A stretch of 64,000 nt of DNA from Clostridium sp. (GTDB taxonomy: Bacteria; Bacillota; Clostridia; Clostridiales; Clostridiaceae), in the NCBI GenBank assembly GCA_015058405.1, contig SVCL01000091.1, positions 26,201 through 90,200 on the forward strand. Reading direction: 5' to 3'. This document shows, piece after piece, positions 18,358-27,944 of the stretch. Numbering within the stretch: position 1 is the first letter of the stretch; every line of letters begins with the position of its first letter. The position numbers and the translations under genes were made by a program. The notes under the pieces were generated by a model. That model was not told the DNA's origin. It searched no databases and was given only the letters and a program-made list of their open reading frames with translations.

Positions 18358-19629
18358 ATGTATAAACCATTGGCAGATAAAATTAGACCTACTAAACTAT
18401 CAGAAGTTTGTGGTCAAAAACATATACTAGGATCTAATAAAATATTAGATAGAATTTTAAAAAGTGGCTCTATAAGTAACATGATCTTTTATGGACCTCC
18501 AGGTATAGGAAAGACTACTGTAGCTAACATAATAGCAGCTTCAGCTAATAAACAATTTTATAAATTAAATGCAACTAATGCATCTTTAAAAGATATTCAA
18601 GATATAGTTAAAGACTTAGATACTTTCATGGGGAGAAATGGTATACTTCTATATTTAGACGAGATACAAAACTTTAATAAAAAGCAGCAGCAATCTTTAC
18701 TTGAGTATATAGAAGATGGGAGAATTACTTTAATAGCTTCAACTACAGAAAATCCTTATCATTATATATTTAAGGCCATATTAAGTAGATCAACTATATT
18801 TGAATTTAAACCATTAAGTGAAGAGGATGTTAAGGAAGCTTTAAATAGAGCAGTTAATATTTCTAAGGAAAGCTTTAAGGAAACTACTTTAGAAGTAGAT
18901 GAAGAAGCTTTAGATTATATAGCAAAAGCTAGTAATGGTGATGTTAGAAAAGCTATAAATGCAATGGAAGTAGCTATAAATTCTACTAATCCTAATAAGG
19001 ATGGCTTGGTTAAGATAGATTTACAGGTGGCAAGGGATAGCACTCAGACTAAGGTAGTAGCTTATGATATAAATGGAGATAGTCATTATGATTATTTAAG
19101 TGCTTTGCAAAAGTCTATAAGGGGAAGTGACCCTGATGCTGCTATTCATTATTTGGCTAGGCTTATAAAAGCAGGAGATTTAATCTCTATATGTAGAAGA
19201 CTTCAGGTAATAGCTTCAGAGGACATAGGACTTGCATATCCTCAAGCAGCATTAATAGTTAAGTCTTTAGTGGATTCAGCTAGAGAGCTAGGATTTCCAG
19301 AGGCTAGAATACCTCTTGCAGAAGCAACAATACTTCTTGCAACATCTCCAAAGTCTAATTCTGCATATGTGGCTATAGATAGGGCACTTTCAGATTTAGA
19401 GACTATGAAAATAGATGATATACCTAATCACTTGAAGGATGCTCATTATAGTGGAGCTAAGAATCTTGGACGTGGTACTACTTATAAGTATCCTCATAGC
19501 TATGATAATCATTATGTAAAGCAGCAGTATTTACCTGATAATATTAGGAATAAGGTTTATTATGAATATGGTGAAAATAAGATAGAGGGCAATACAAAGG
19601 CTTATTGGGATAGAATAAAGAATTTGTAG
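18358..19629 (+). CDS. rarA: Replication-associated recombination protein A (RarA/MgsA ATPase)
   Basis: AAA+ ATPase of the clamp-loader clade that acts at stalled replication forks, 424 aa. Walker A is YGPPGIGKTTVAN near residue 45, Walker B LLYLDEIQNFNKKQQ near 100, sensor 1 STTENPY near 125, and sensor 2 in ASNGDVRKAIN. The C-terminal tetramerisation region has RGSDPDAAIHYLARL and EDIGLAYPQA. The start at 18358 follows AGAGGGG by 8 bases; the frame is open further upstream to 18253 but would cross the preceding terminator. The usual DEIHRFNK motif here reads DEIQNFNK, a mild deviation. Confidence 0.94.
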   Translation: MYKPLADKIRPTKLSEVCGQKHILGSNKILDRILKSGSISNMIFYGPPGIGKTTVANIIAASANKQFYKLNATNASLKDIQDIVKDLDTFMGRNGILLYLDEIQNFNKKQQQSLLEYIEDGRITLIASTTENPYHYIFKAILSRSTIFEFKPLSEEDVKEALNRAVNISKESFKETTLEVDEEALDYIAKASNGDVRKAINAMEVAINSTNPNKDGLVKIDLQVARDSTQTKVVAYDINGDSHYDYLSALQKSIRGSDPDAAIHYLARLIKAGDLISICRRLQVIASEDIGLAYPQAALIVKSLVDSARELGFPEARIPLAEATILLATSPKSNSAYVAIDRALSDLETMKIDDIPNHLKDAHYSGAKNLGRGTTYKYPHSYDNHYVKQQYLPDNIRNKVYYEYGENKIEGNTKAYWDRIKNL

Positions 19630-19630
19630 A

Positions 19631-20473
19631 AAAGTTAAGCCGTTAAATGATTTCATATTTAAAAAGATTTTTGGAGAAAAAGGTAATGAAGATATCTTAA
19701 TATCTTTTATCAATGCAGTTTTAAAAAGAACTAATAAAGAACCCATAGTAGAAATTGATATTATTGAAAATAAGCAGTTAACAAAAGAAGTTATTAATGA
19801 TAAAACTGGTATAATAGACGTAAGAGCACGAACTGCTAAAGGTGAAAATATTGACATAGAAGTACAGTTAACCGATCAAGGTAATATGGATAAAAGAACA
19901 TTGTTTTATTGGGGGAAGATGTATCTAGAAAACATTAAACAGGGTGAAGATTATACATCACTTGAAAAAGTAATAACTATAAATATTTTAGATTTTAATT
20001 ATTTAAAAACAGACACTTATTAGTCATCATTTCATCTTTGGGAAGACGTGGAGAAAGATTATATGCTAACGGATATGGTTGAGATACATTTTTTAGAGCT
20101 TCCTAAATTTAGACGTAAGCAAAATAAGAATTATAAAGATAATGAAATTGAAAGATGGTTAGCATTTTTAGAAAAAGACATACCAGAAGGAATTTTAAAG
20201 GAGTTGATGGATTTGGAGCCGGCTATTAAAAAGGCTGAGAAAAGAATTGAATATTTAAGTAGTGATGAAGAAACTATGAATACTTATTGGGAAAGAGAAA
20301 GATCACTTCATGAAAGGGCTAATATGATAAATAGTGCAGAAAAAAGGGGAAAAGAAGACGGAATTAATTTAGCTAAAAGAATATTTAAGCTTGCTAGTAC
20401 AGGTGAATCTATAAGTAATATTGCTAAAATATGTGAAATATCAGAGGGTGAAGTGAAAGGGATTTTGGAATAA
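19631..20473 (+). pseudogene. Rpn-family PD-(D/E)XK nuclease/transposase, start lost and one in-frame stop
   Basis: An Rpn-type (PDDEXK_2) nuclease frame beginning KVKPLNDFIFKKIFGEKGN at 19631, right after the rarA stop, with no ATG, GTG or TTG start in frame nearby. The nuclease core GIIDVRARTAKGENIDIEVQ is intact. A single TAG at 20021-20023 interrupts the frame; it then reopens with SSFHLWED and the C-terminal MLTDMVEIHFLELPKF, ending at 20473. Frames on both sides agree, so this is a nonsense mutation, not a frameshift. The C-terminal 141 aa could be translated alone from 20048. Family members promote recA-independent recombination in E. coli. Confidence 0.8.
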
Positions 20474-20509
20474 ATCCCTTTTATTTTAAATAAAAAATAG
20501 GTGTAAGTA

Positions 20510-21128
20510 TTGTATCATATAATTTTAAAATATATTAGGAATATGATTAATTCTAATGAAAATTCATTAGTTAAATTGAAAAATACTTCTTCTGTGGATT
20601 TGCCTTCTGAATATGATGCTGATGATGTTAATGCTCCAGAAGGTGTGGGTGTAGCTAGGCAAAATTTTTATTTTTCTGTTTTAAATAAAGGATCTCAAAG
20701 TATGAGCTTTGAATTTAAGTCAACTGCTTATGAATCTTTAGATAATTTTAAAATAACTATTAATATTAACATTAATTCAAGATGTAGATCCATTTTTCTT
20801 TTTAGTAACAGCAGAAGTAATGGGAGATGTTATTGCAGGACTGTTACCTTTTAATACAGCTAATCAAGTATGATGTATTATAAACATGGTAGGGCAGATA
20901 ATTGAGACTTATGCAGCACAGATAGCTTATTTTGAAGGAGGTCCAGGAGCACTTTATAATCCTGAAAATAGGAATATAGCTAATAGATTTTGTAAGGAAA
21001 ATGAAACATCAGAAGGTGCTGATACTGAAAAAGTAGATAATTTAAAATGTGAAATTAAAAAGTTGAGAAATGAATTAAAATCAATGCAGGAGAGAATTGA
21101 AATATTAGAAGGCAGAAATAATGAATAA
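20510..21128 (+). pseudogene. Broken paralogue of the downstream unknown protein
   Basis: Unrecognised gene, disrupted twice. The first part (20510-20760) reads PSEYDADDVNAPEGVGVARQ and following. Around 20765 the frame shifts to one that reads QDVDPFFLLVTAEVMGDVIA, interrupted by TGA at 20871-20873, then continues to 21128 with YNPENRNIANRF and a C-terminal coiled coil (KLRNELKSMQERIEILEG). The second half aligns by eye with the next gene: QDVDP, YYNPAYRNVSNPF and a terminal coiled coil. So the two are tandem duplicates, the first decayed. Confidence 0.6.
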
Positions 21129-21639
21129 ATATGAGGACATAGATGAGATATTAGGAAAGTACGGTTACAAAAGATGTGAAAATACTAAGTGTAAAATAGA
21201 TCCTACAGCAGGGGCTAGTACTAATTACTGTAGAGATATGAATTCTGATATTAAAAATGGATTTCAAGATGTTGATCCAATGTTTATAGCAGTCTTCTTT
21301 GAATATATAAGTAATGTTCTTTCAAGTGAAATGCCAAGTTTACAGGCAAATGCTTTTGGAAACTGGCTCCAGACATTAGCTGCTGCTATATTAACTTTTA
21401 ATGGACAGCAACAATATTATCAAGGAGGGTCAGTAAGATATTATAATCCTGCTTATAGAAATGTATCTAATCCTTTTGCAGAAAATCAATCTCATACAGA
21501 TGGGGAAGAAGAATTTGATTCCAAAAAGAAAAGGTCAAGAAGTGTAGAAGTAAAAAAGTTAAATTCAAAAATAGATGCATTAGAACAAGAAGTATCGGAT
21601 CTAAAAAACTTAGTTAGAGAATTATTAAATAGAAGATAA
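21121..21639 (+). CDS. Unknown protein with conserved central region and C-terminal coiled coil
   Basis: I do not recognise this 172-aa protein. It has no signal peptide. Residues 1-45 contain four Cys (RCENTKC, NYCRD). Residues 45-100 (QDVDPMFIAVFFEYISNVL onward) are amphipathic to hydrophobic. A QQQYYQGG/YYNPAYRNVSNPF segment follows, then a basic linker and a heptad coiled coil (about 140-170). The start overlaps the end of its decayed paralogue by 8 bases. A hairpin follows. Coat- or phage-like structural roles are possible but unsupported. Confidence 0.6.
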   Translation: MNKYEDIDEILGKYGYKRCENTKCKIDPTAGASTNYCRDMNSDIKNGFQDVDPMFIAVFFEYISNVLSSEMPSLQANAFGNWLQTLAAAILTFNGQQQYYQGGSVRYYNPAYRNVSNPFAENQSHTDGEEEFDSKKKRSRSVEVKKLNSKIDALEQEVSDLKNLVRELLNRR

Positions 21640-21670
21640 GCAGTATATAATATTCTTACATATACTGCTT
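21638..21670. terminator. Hairpin between convergent genes
   Basis: AAGCAGTATAT pairs with ATATACTGCTT over an 11-base loop. It lies between the unknown gene (plus) and the ttcA-like gene (minus). The flanking T tracts are modest, so bidirectional termination is only likely. Confidence 0.6.
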
Positions 21671-21678
21671 GTCTTAAT

Positions 21679-22410
21679 TTATATATCACCATTTATTATC
21701 TTCTCTTTATCCCAAATAAATAATTGCTCAGAATTTAATAAAGACTTAAACAGGTTGTCTTTAAATCCAGGAATTTGTTTATTAAGAGACTTGATTAATT
21801 CTTTACTATCTTCTCTTTTAGTTTTTTTATCAGCTGGACATGGGTTTTCTATTATAGGAAGTGAGTTCTTTCTAGCAAAAGCTTTTATCATATATTCCTC
21901 TATATAAACCATAGGTCTAATAAGATCTAAATTATTCTTATGCATACGGCTTTTTGGTGAGAAACAATTAATACGTCCTTCATAAGATATAGAAAGCATA
22001 AGTGTTTCTATAGCATCATCTTTGTGGTGCCCTAGGGCTACCTTGTTGCAGCCTAGTTTTTCAGCTTCTCCATTTAAAGCACCACGCCTTAGATTAGCAC
22101 AAAGTGAGCAAGGATTTTTCTCTTTTCTGATATCAAATACAATTTCCTTAATATTAGTTTGTACTTCATAAAAAGGAACATCTATTTCTTTGCATAATTT
22201 ATGTAATGGTGAATTGTCTACACCGCCTGGGTTTAAAGTTATAGCAATTAGTTCAAAAGATTCAGGAGAAAACTTTTGATATGTTTTTAGTAGGTGTAGT
22301 AAAGTTAAACTGTCTTTTCCTCCAGATAAACCTACAGCAATTTTATCTCCATCTTCTATTAACTTAAAATCATTAATAGCTTGACGTAATTTACTTAATA
22401 GTTTTTGCAT
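21679..22410 (-). CDS. TtcA-like PP-loop ATPase, tRNA 2-thiolation type
   Basis: PP-loop ATP pyrophosphatase of the TtcA/TtuA family, 243 aa, cytosolic, predicted to adenylate and thiolate a tRNA base. The PP-loop is VGLSGGKDSLTLLHL at 26-40. Cys residues PCSLCANLRRG near 100-110 and the later NPCPADKKTKRED match the three-Cys Fe-S cluster of TtcA. LGHHKDDAIETLML is a family signature. Whether it makes 2-thiocytidine or another thiolated base is not decidable; it is shorter than E. coli TtcA. The start has GGAGGAG 6 bases upstream. Confidence 0.85.
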   Translation of the reverse strand: MQKLLSKLRQAINDFKLIEDGDKIAVGLSGGKDSLTLLHLLKTYQKFSPESFELIAITLNPGGVDNSPLHKLCKEIDVPFYEVQTNIKEIVFDIRKEKNPCSLCANLRRGALNGEAEKLGCNKVALGHHKDDAIETLMLSISYEGRINCFSPKSRMHKNNLDLIRPMVYIEEYMIKAFARKNSLPIIENPCPADKKTKREDSKELIKSLNKQIPGFKDNLFKSLLNSEQLFIWDKEKIINGDI

Positions 22411-22495
22411 TTTTGCTCCTCCATATTATTTTATACATTATTTTATCATAATTTTATAATTTGAAGTATAGGTAAATATATGCTTGTCTATAAAT

Positions 22496-22528
22496 AAAGA
22501 GGATGTTTTGGGTAGAAACATCCTCTTT
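22496..22528 (-). terminator. Terminator of the chemotaxis receptor gene
   Basis: AAAGAGGATGTTT pairs with AAACATCCTCTTT on the minus strand just after the receptor stop codon, followed by ATTTAT. Confidence 0.72.
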
Positions 22529-22533
22529 TAGGT

Positions 22534-24630
22534 TTATAGTTTGAATTTATTTAATTCTTCAACTATACTATTAGTATTTTCATGAAGTCTTTCAGCAGAT
22601 TTTGCTACATCTAAACTTCCTGTATTTAATTCTTCAGTCGAAGCTGAAATTTCTTCTGAAGAAGCTGAGATTTCTTCAGAAATGGCAGAAACTTCTGAGA
22701 TACTTTGGGACATTGTTTCTGTCATAATATTTAATTCTTCGAATTCTTTATAAGTGTTATTAAGTTCAGGTATAACTTTAGATACTGCATTATTAATAGA
22801 GTCAAATGCACTCATAAACTCATTTATATGTTCACTTTGAGTATTTAATTCCTTATTCATAAGTTCTGTTTTTTCTACTATATCAGTAGTATTCTTAGCA
22901 GAATCAGTTATTATTTTATGAATTTCTTCAGCACTTACCTTACTTTGTTCTGCAAGGTTTCTGATTTCATCAGCAACTACTGCAAATCCTTTACCCATTT
23001 CTCCAGCTCTTGCAGCTTCAATAGCAGCATTTAAAGCTAGTAGGTTAGTTTGATCAGAAATGTCGTTTATTAAGGTGATAATGTTAGTTACAGTATTCAT
23101 ATCTTCAGATAAAGTAGTTATACTATTCTTAAATTCATTAAATTCAGAGTTGAATTTCTTAGATGAATTTATCATGTCTTTAGATACTTGCTCTGAACTT
23201 AGAGCTTGCTTTTCTATATCTAAAGTATTTGTCTGAACGTTAGATATAGAAGTAGAAACTATATCTACCTTATTTGAAAGAACTTTAGTGTTTTCAGAAA
23301 TAGAAGTTAATTCAGAAGCTTGTTTTACATTTGCATTAACTGATTCATCTAAAGTCTTTGATATATCTGCAATAGAAGCAGATAATTCTTCAGAGAAGGC
23401 AGATAAATTAGTTGAATTATCATCTATATCTGAAGCTATGTTTTTAATATTTAAAATCATACTACTAATAGATTCTTTTAAAGTATTTATACTATTTGCT
23501 ATAATACCAAATTCATCTTTTCTTACTAAGAGAATATTAGGAACTTCAATATCAAAATTACCAGTAGATAAAGTAGATATATTAGAAGATAATGCTTCTA
23601 TAGCTTTAGAAATTCTATTTGCTACTCTATAAGTTAACAACATAAATGCTATTAAAGCTATTATTGTAAATCCTACGGAAATAGTACCAAAAGTAGAAAG
23701 TCCAGATAGTATTTCTGCTTTTGGAACATAAACACCAATAACCCATGTGTATTCTTCAAGTGGTGCAAAACCAATAACTTGATTTTTACCATTTAATTCG
23801 AATTCCCCGTAAGAAGTTTCTCCACCAATCATATCAGTTGCAATATCTGATAAAGAGGTAAATGAACTATTCTTTTTTCCTAGTTCTAAAATGTTAGTGT
23901 TAACTTCGATGTTATTATCTTTTAAACCTGCAAGTAAAAGACCATTGGTATCAATTACAAAGGCTTTTCCATTATCTAGAGTTTCAATAGAATTAATTAT
24001 GTTTTTAATTTCTTCAATATCTCTTAAATATTCTACAACTGCAACTACTTCATTGTCAGAATTCTTAACTGGTATAGTATATGAAATTACTGTAGTTTTG
24101 TAGTCTTCATCGTAAAATGGATCTGAAATTGAGAAGTATCCTTGGAAAGCATTTTCTAACTCTTTTTTTCTATTTTTCTCTATACCAGAAACATATTTAA
24201 CTATACCATCTGAATAGGCAATTCCGATGTCTGTATGACCATATGTTTTTTTATTAGATTCTAATAAAACTTTAATTAATTCATTGTTTGACATAGAGCC
24301 GTTAGGGGATTCGGGTATGTTCCCCTCATTTTCGTTTGCAGTTTCAGTAGCTATCTTACTTAAAAGGTCATTACTAGAGAAATGAGCTCCCATATTTATA
24401 TTTCCATCTAATTTGGCAGAGAATGTTTTTGATGTTTCTGTAGCTATTTCAGCAAGCATCGAATTACTATTATTAAGTAATTCCCTTCTAGCATTTAGGT
24501 AAAGCATAGTAGAAAGGATACTTGTTATAATATACATCATTAAACAAAATCTTAATACAATAGTCTTTTTAATACTTTTTTTCCTTAGATTCTCTTTGGT
24601 TAATAGAGAGAGTGGTTTGAACTTTTTCAT
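22534..24630 (-). CDS. Methyl-accepting chemotaxis protein with Cache sensor
   Basis: Membrane chemoreceptor, about 699 aa. A first membrane segment lies at about 23-45 and a second at about 300-325. Between them is an extracellular dCache-type ligand domain ([19 protein letters not shown]-like [19 protein letters not shown]). HAMP follows, then a long signalling coiled coil with the conserved hairpin tip [20 protein letters not shown] start it at the ATG at 24630 (MKKFKPLS), 6 bases after GGGG; an in-frame ATG at 24693 lacks a ribosome site. The ligand is unknown. Confidence 0.9.
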   Translation of the reverse strand: MKKFKPLSLLTKENLRKKSIKKTIVLRFCLMMYIITSILSTMLYLNARRELLNNSNSMLAEIATETSKTFSAKLDGNINMGAHFSSNDLLSKIATETANENEGNIPESPNGSMSNNELIKVLLESNKKTYGHTDIGIAYSDGIVKYVSGIEKNRKKELENAFQGYFSISDPFYDEDYKTTVISYTIPVKNSDNEVVAVVEYLRDIEEIKNIINSIETLDNGKAFVIDTNGLLLAGLKDNNIEVNTNILELGKKNSSFTSLSDIATDMIGGETSYGEFELNGKNQVIGFAPLEEYTWVIGVYVPKAEILSGLSTFGTISVGFTIIALIAFMLLTYRVANRISKAIEALSSNISTLSTGNFDIEVPNILLVRKDEFGIIANSINTLKESISSMILNIKNIASDIDDNSTNLSAFSEELSASIADISKTLDESVNANVKQASELTSISENTKVLSNKVDIVSTSISNVQTNTLDIEKQALSSEQVSKDMINSSKKFNSEFNEFKNSITTLSEDMNTVTNIITLINDISDQTNLLALNAAIEAARAGEMGKGFAVVADEIRNLAEQSKVSAEEIHKIITDSAKNTTDIVEKTELMNKELNTQSEHINEFMSAFDSINNAVSKVIPELNNTYKEFEELNIMTETMSQSISEVSAISEEISASSEEISASTEELNTGSLDVAKSAERLHENTNSIVEELNKFKL

Positions 24631-25020
24631 AAAATTCCCCTTTTCTTTTGTGTGTTTATGGTTGTTCGTTTGTATCTCGGTAGTATTATACAATAAAAAA
24701 AGAATAAAAGTTATATATATGAAAAAAATTCATGCATTTTTAAAATATAGCTTAAATATATGAAAAAATGATATTTAAACAGCTAATTACTATTCGAATT
24801 TTTATAATTTTTATAAAGCAATCTATAGAAATTATGAAGAAAACCTAGTGAATTGATGAATAAAATATATAATCGTATTAAAAAAATATATGAAATTTTA
24901 AAAAAAGGTATATTAAATATCAAATTCCTTAATTAAATATGCAATAAATATGATATAGGAAAAAAAGCACCTAAAAAATTAGGTGCCTTTTTAAAAAAGT
25001 GAAATATTTATATGCATTTA
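24631..25020. other. 390-bp AT-rich gap between two minus-strand genes
   Basis: The gap holds the leader and promoter region of the chemoreceptor gene (a TATAAT-like box on the minus strand near 24690) and the cbiK terminator at 24960-24993. I see no gene in the rest, which is near-homopolymeric A/T. Confidence 0.6.
24960..24993 (-). terminator. Terminator after cbiK
   Basis: AAAAAGCACCTAA and TTAGGTGCCTTTTT form a strong stem with T tracts on both strands. It marks the 3' end of the cbiMNQOK operon. Confidence 0.85.
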
Positions 25021-25809
25021 TTAAATTAAAATATTATTAATATGTTTAATAAATAAATTTCTAATAGCTTTATATTCTCCAAGTCCTTTAACTATACATT
25101 CAACATTATAACCTTCATTTTCTAATAATGTTTTCCATGAATCTTCTTCATCGCTAGCCATATCATTTAAAGCATGATCACCAGCAACTATCATAAGAGG
25201 AGTAATGTATAACTTATTATATGTATTTTCTTTTAATGATTTAATTACAACGTCAAGTTCAGGGTAAGATTCAACATTACCTATAAATACATTTTTAAAA
25301 CCTGCTTCTTTAAACATGTAATCTAAAGCAGCATAAGCAGCATTAGCATGATGATCAGTACCATGTCCCATTATTACAAGAGCTTCATCTTCTTTTACAT
25401 AAGAAAATTCTTCAGCTATTGTTTTTATAATATGTCTATAGTCTTCTGTAAAAGTTAATAGGGGAGCACCTATTTTAATAGAATTGAACTTGTCCCTAAA
25501 TGCATCTGTATCTTCAATCATAAAATCATTTTCTATACCATTAATAACGTGAGTAGGTTGTATTATTAAATCTTTAATTCCGTCATTAACCATTCTTTCT
25601 AAAGCTTCAGATACTGTATCTATATGGAGGTTATCACGTTTTTTAAGTTTTTTAATTATCATTTTACTAGTAAATGCTCTATATATCTTATATTCAGGAA
25701 ATTCCCTTGCAATGTCATTTTCTATGGCATCAATAGTTTTTATTCTAGTATCTTCATAGCTAGTTCCAAAACTAACTACTAAAATAGCTTTATCATAATT
25801 TTTAGTCAT
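25021..25809 (-). CDS. cbiK: Anaerobic sirohydrochlorin cobaltochelatase CbiK
   Basis: Inserts Co2+ into sirohydrochlorin (factor II) to start the anaerobic corrin pathway; 262 aa, cytosolic, no signal peptide. The N-terminus AILVVSFGTSYEDTR and the active-site blocks are clear: IMGHGTDHHANAAY carries the catalytic His, VESYPELD a Glu, and MIVAGDHALNDM the second metal-binding His. It is the last gene of the riboswitch-controlled cobalt uptake operon, 12 bases after cbiO, coupling cobalt import to its insertion. Confidence 0.95.
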   Translation of the reverse strand: MTKNYDKAILVVSFGTSYEDTRIKTIDAIENDIAREFPEYKIYRAFTSKMIIKKLKKRDNLHIDTVSEALERMVNDGIKDLIIQPTHVINGIENDFMIEDTDAFRDKFNSIKIGAPLLTFTEDYRHIIKTIAEEFSYVKEDEALVIMGHGTDHHANAAYAALDYMFKEAGFKNVFIGNVESYPELDVVIKSLKENTYNKLYITPLMIVAGDHALNDMASDEEDSWKTLLENEGYNVECIVKGLGEYKAIRNLFIKHINNILI

Positions 25810-25821
25810 AAAATTTCTCCT

Positions 25822-26658
25822 TTAAATGTTTGTAATATAATTTTCTAAATCCTCAAATGATTTTGGTGGTTTTAAGGTAGAGGATAAAATATTTTTATTT
25901 ACAAGGCACTCAAAGATATTTAAAACATAAGGTTTTTCTAAATTTGCGTTAGTTAATGTGTTTTTATCCTTAAATATTTCTTCAGGAATGCCTGATTTTA
26001 AAACTTTTCCATCATTAAAGACTATTATCTTGTCAGCCCATTTATAAGCAAAGTTAACATCGTGAGTAGATAAGATTATAGTAATACCTTTAGTACTTAA
26101 TTTATTAATTATATTATATACCATAGAAGTATGTTTTGGGTCAAGGGAAGATGTTGGCTCATCTAGAATAATTACCTCAGGATTCATAACTAAAATATCT
26201 GCAATTGCTACTTGTTTTTTTTGCCCTCCACTTAAGGCATAAGTAGGGTTGTTTCTAAAAGATTTTATATCTAAGTCTTCAATAACTTTTTCTATAATTT
26301 CTTTAGCCTTATTTTCAGGTGTTCCAAGATTTAAGATACCAAAGGATATTTCTTGAAAAACACTTGAAGAAAAGAGCTGATTATCCGAATCTTGAAATAC
26401 TACGCCTATTTTACTTCTTAAATTAAATAATCCTTTTTTTGAATAATCATAAGGTTCATTTTTAAAGTACATCTTTCCTTCAGAAGGTTTATGCAGTCCG
26501 TTTAAAGTTAGAAGAAAAGTGGACTTACCTGAACCATTAGCCCCTAGGATAGCTATTTTCTCACCTTGTTTGATTTCTAAGTTTACCCCCTTAAGAGCTT
26601 CATTTCCATCTTCATATTTATAATGAACATCTTGAGCTTTAATAATTATATCTTTCAT
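25822..26658 (-). CDS. cbiO: Cobalt ECF transporter ATPase CbiO
   Basis: ATPase of the CbiMNQO cobalt importer, about 278 aa. Walker A is GANGSGKSTFL near residue 40, the Q-loop VFQDSDNQLFS near 85, the signature ALSGGQKKQ near 140, Walker B VIILDEPTSSLDP near 160 and the H-loop in STHDVNFA. I start it at the ATG at 26658 (MKDIIIKAQ), with GGAG 8 bases upstream. The frame is open to 26706, but that would run through a predicted terminator hairpin. Unusually, about 190 bp with a terminator separate it from cbiQ. Confidence 0.94.
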   Translation of the reverse strand: MKDIIIKAQDVHYKYEDGNEALKGVNLEIKQGEKIAILGANGSGKSTFLLTLNGLHKPSEGKMYFKNEPYDYSKKGLFNLRSKIGVVFQDSDNQLFSSSVFQEISFGILNLGTPENKAKEIIEKVIEDLDIKSFRNNPTYALSGGQKKQVAIADILVMNPEVIILDEPTSSLDPKHTSMVYNIINKLSTKGITIILSTHDVNFAYKWADKIIVFNDGKVLKSGIPEEIFKDKNTLTNANLEKPYVLNIFECLVNKNILSSTLKPPKSFEDLENYITNI

Positions 26659-26686
26659 AAAAATACTCCTTAACTTAATTTGTAGT

Positions 26687-26706
26687 AAAAAAAGTGGCTT
26701 CGCCAC
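26687..26706 (-). terminator. Terminator-like hairpin between cbiQ and cbiO
   Basis: On the minus strand GTGGC-GAA-GCCAC is followed by T7. The stem is short but GC-only in an AT-rich region. It would reduce readthrough from cbiMNQ into cbiOK. Confidence 0.6.
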
Positions 26707-26849
26707 GCTTCCTTTTTAAAATATATTTTTTATTTAAGCTTTAAGGTTCTGCTGTGGCACTATAATTTTATTTTTAACGTCTTAGCTTCTTTGATACCTC
26801 TAAAGTCTGTAATTATAAGGCTTTCCGTTTTTTGGGATTTTATACTTCC
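26707..26849 (-). other. Unexplained spacer inside the cobalt-transport operon
   Basis: About 145 bp between cbiQ and the terminator hairpin. AACGTCTTAG (about 26776) and CTTAGACGTT (about 26850) form an inverted pair, and the cbiQ stop codon lies inside the second copy. A minus-strand frame reads ESLIITDFRGIKEAKTLKIK without a start codon, which hints at a gene or mobile-element remnant. I assign no function. Confidence 0.4.
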
Positions 26850-27617
26850 TTAGACGTTAAAAAAGGCAATTATAATTAGTATAATTTCTAATAATATAAC
26901 TAAGACAATCTCTTTTTTACTAGCTTTTTTATATTCAAAAAGTACATTAATATTTTCAGTATAGCATCTTGCTTCCATAGCATCATATAAATTAGAAGCT
27001 TTTTTTAGAGATCTAACTAATAAAATGCTTAACATTTCTCCTGTAGACTTTAAAGATGTTTTAAAATCCTTATTTCCAAGGCGAGATTTTTGTGAAAGTC
27101 TGATATTAGATGCTATATCTAATAGTACAAATATGTATCTATATATTAGTAACATTAATTCAATTAAAATTCTTGGACAATGTATGTTCTTTAAAACTAA
27201 TAATATATCAGTGAATGTAGTACTTAATGTTAAAAAATACAAGCAAGATACTGAAGCTAGAGATTTTAATATTAAATTCATTCCAAGATAGAAGGAAGAA
27301 GTACTTACTGAAAGATAAAATTCACCAACATTTATTGAAAACAGATCCAAAGGTTCTTTTGTTAAATTAACCATAATAGTTGTTGTGCTGATTAATATAA
27401 AGGCTAGTGGAATACTCATTATCTTCATATAATATTTTACCTGTGTTTTATTAACAAAAAGTGTTATAAAAGCCATCATAAACAAAATACTTAAGGATAA
27501 AGGTATAGACGAAGCTACAATACAAATAACTAAGGTGAAAAAAGCAAAAAAACATTTTAAATTAGGGTCCTTATATCTAAGATTAGAGATATAGGCCATT
27601 TTATCTATCATAATCAT
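26850..27617 (-). CDS. cbiQ: Cobalt ECF transporter transmembrane protein CbiQ
   Basis: Energy-coupling T component, 255 aa, with about five to six membrane segments. The cytoplasmic coupling region RSLKKASNLYDAMEARCY near 207-224 has the family's A-R motif (EARCY), and RYIFVLLDIASNIRLSQKSR fits the first coupling helix. The ATG at 27617 lies 5 bases after the cbiN stop; a second ATG two codons on is possible. The ribosome site (AGAGA) is weak, so coupling to cbiN is likely. Confidence 0.92.
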   Translation of the reverse strand: MIMIDKMAYISNLRYKDPNLKCFFAFFTLVICIVASSIPLSLSILFMMAFITLFVNKTQVKYYMKIMSIPLAFILISTTTIMVNLTKEPLDLFSINVGEFYLSVSTSSFYLGMNLILKSLASVSCLYFLTLSTTFTDILLVLKNIHCPRILIELMLLIYRYIFVLLDIASNIRLSQKSRLGNKDFKTSLKSTGEMLSILLVRSLKKASNLYDAMEARCYTENINVLFEYKKASKKEIVLVILLEIILIIIAFFNV

Positions 27618-27622
27618 GATAT

Positions 27623-27928
27623 TTAATTCTCTTTTCTATATTTAGCTCTTTCCTTTAATACTCCAAAACCATATCCAAGCACTAGTCCACCTAAGGCTGT
27701 TTGAAGGCAGAATAGTAATGATTCAGTTTCAGAACCTGGTGGTTCATAAATAGGAGATGCCCAAGGTTCATAATCAGGATTAATTTCTAATATAGCTTCT
27801 TCAGCCTTATCATCTGAACCTGAGAATTCTGAATCTTTATTAATACTTAGGGGAACTACAGCAATAAGTACACAAAGAAGAAGTAAGATTATAACAGTTT
27901 TGATTTTACTAATTTTAGAATTATTCAT
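27623..27928 (-). CDS. cbiN: Cobalt transport protein CbiN
   Basis: Small auxiliary membrane protein of CbiMNQO, about 101 aa. It has two membrane segments (about 10-30 and 70-90) flanking an extracellular loop with the family motif INPDYEPWASPIYEPPGSE, which helps load Co2+ into CbiM. The C-terminal helix LQTALGGLVLGYGFG is typical. I prefer the ATG at 27928, 8 bases from AAGGTG; an ATG two codons earlier nearly abuts that site. Confidence 0.93.
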   Translation of the reverse strand: MNNSKISKIKTVIILLLLCVLIAVVPLSINKDSEFSGSDDKAEEAILEINPDYEPWASPIYEPPGSETESLLFCLQTALGGLVLGYGFGVLKERAKYRKEN

Positions 27929-27944
27929 TAACATTCACCTTCCT

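Noticed and set aside
23288..23632. 114-codon plus-strand frame inside the chemoreceptor gene
   Set aside because: Antisense shadow of the signalling coiled coil, with no ribosome site.
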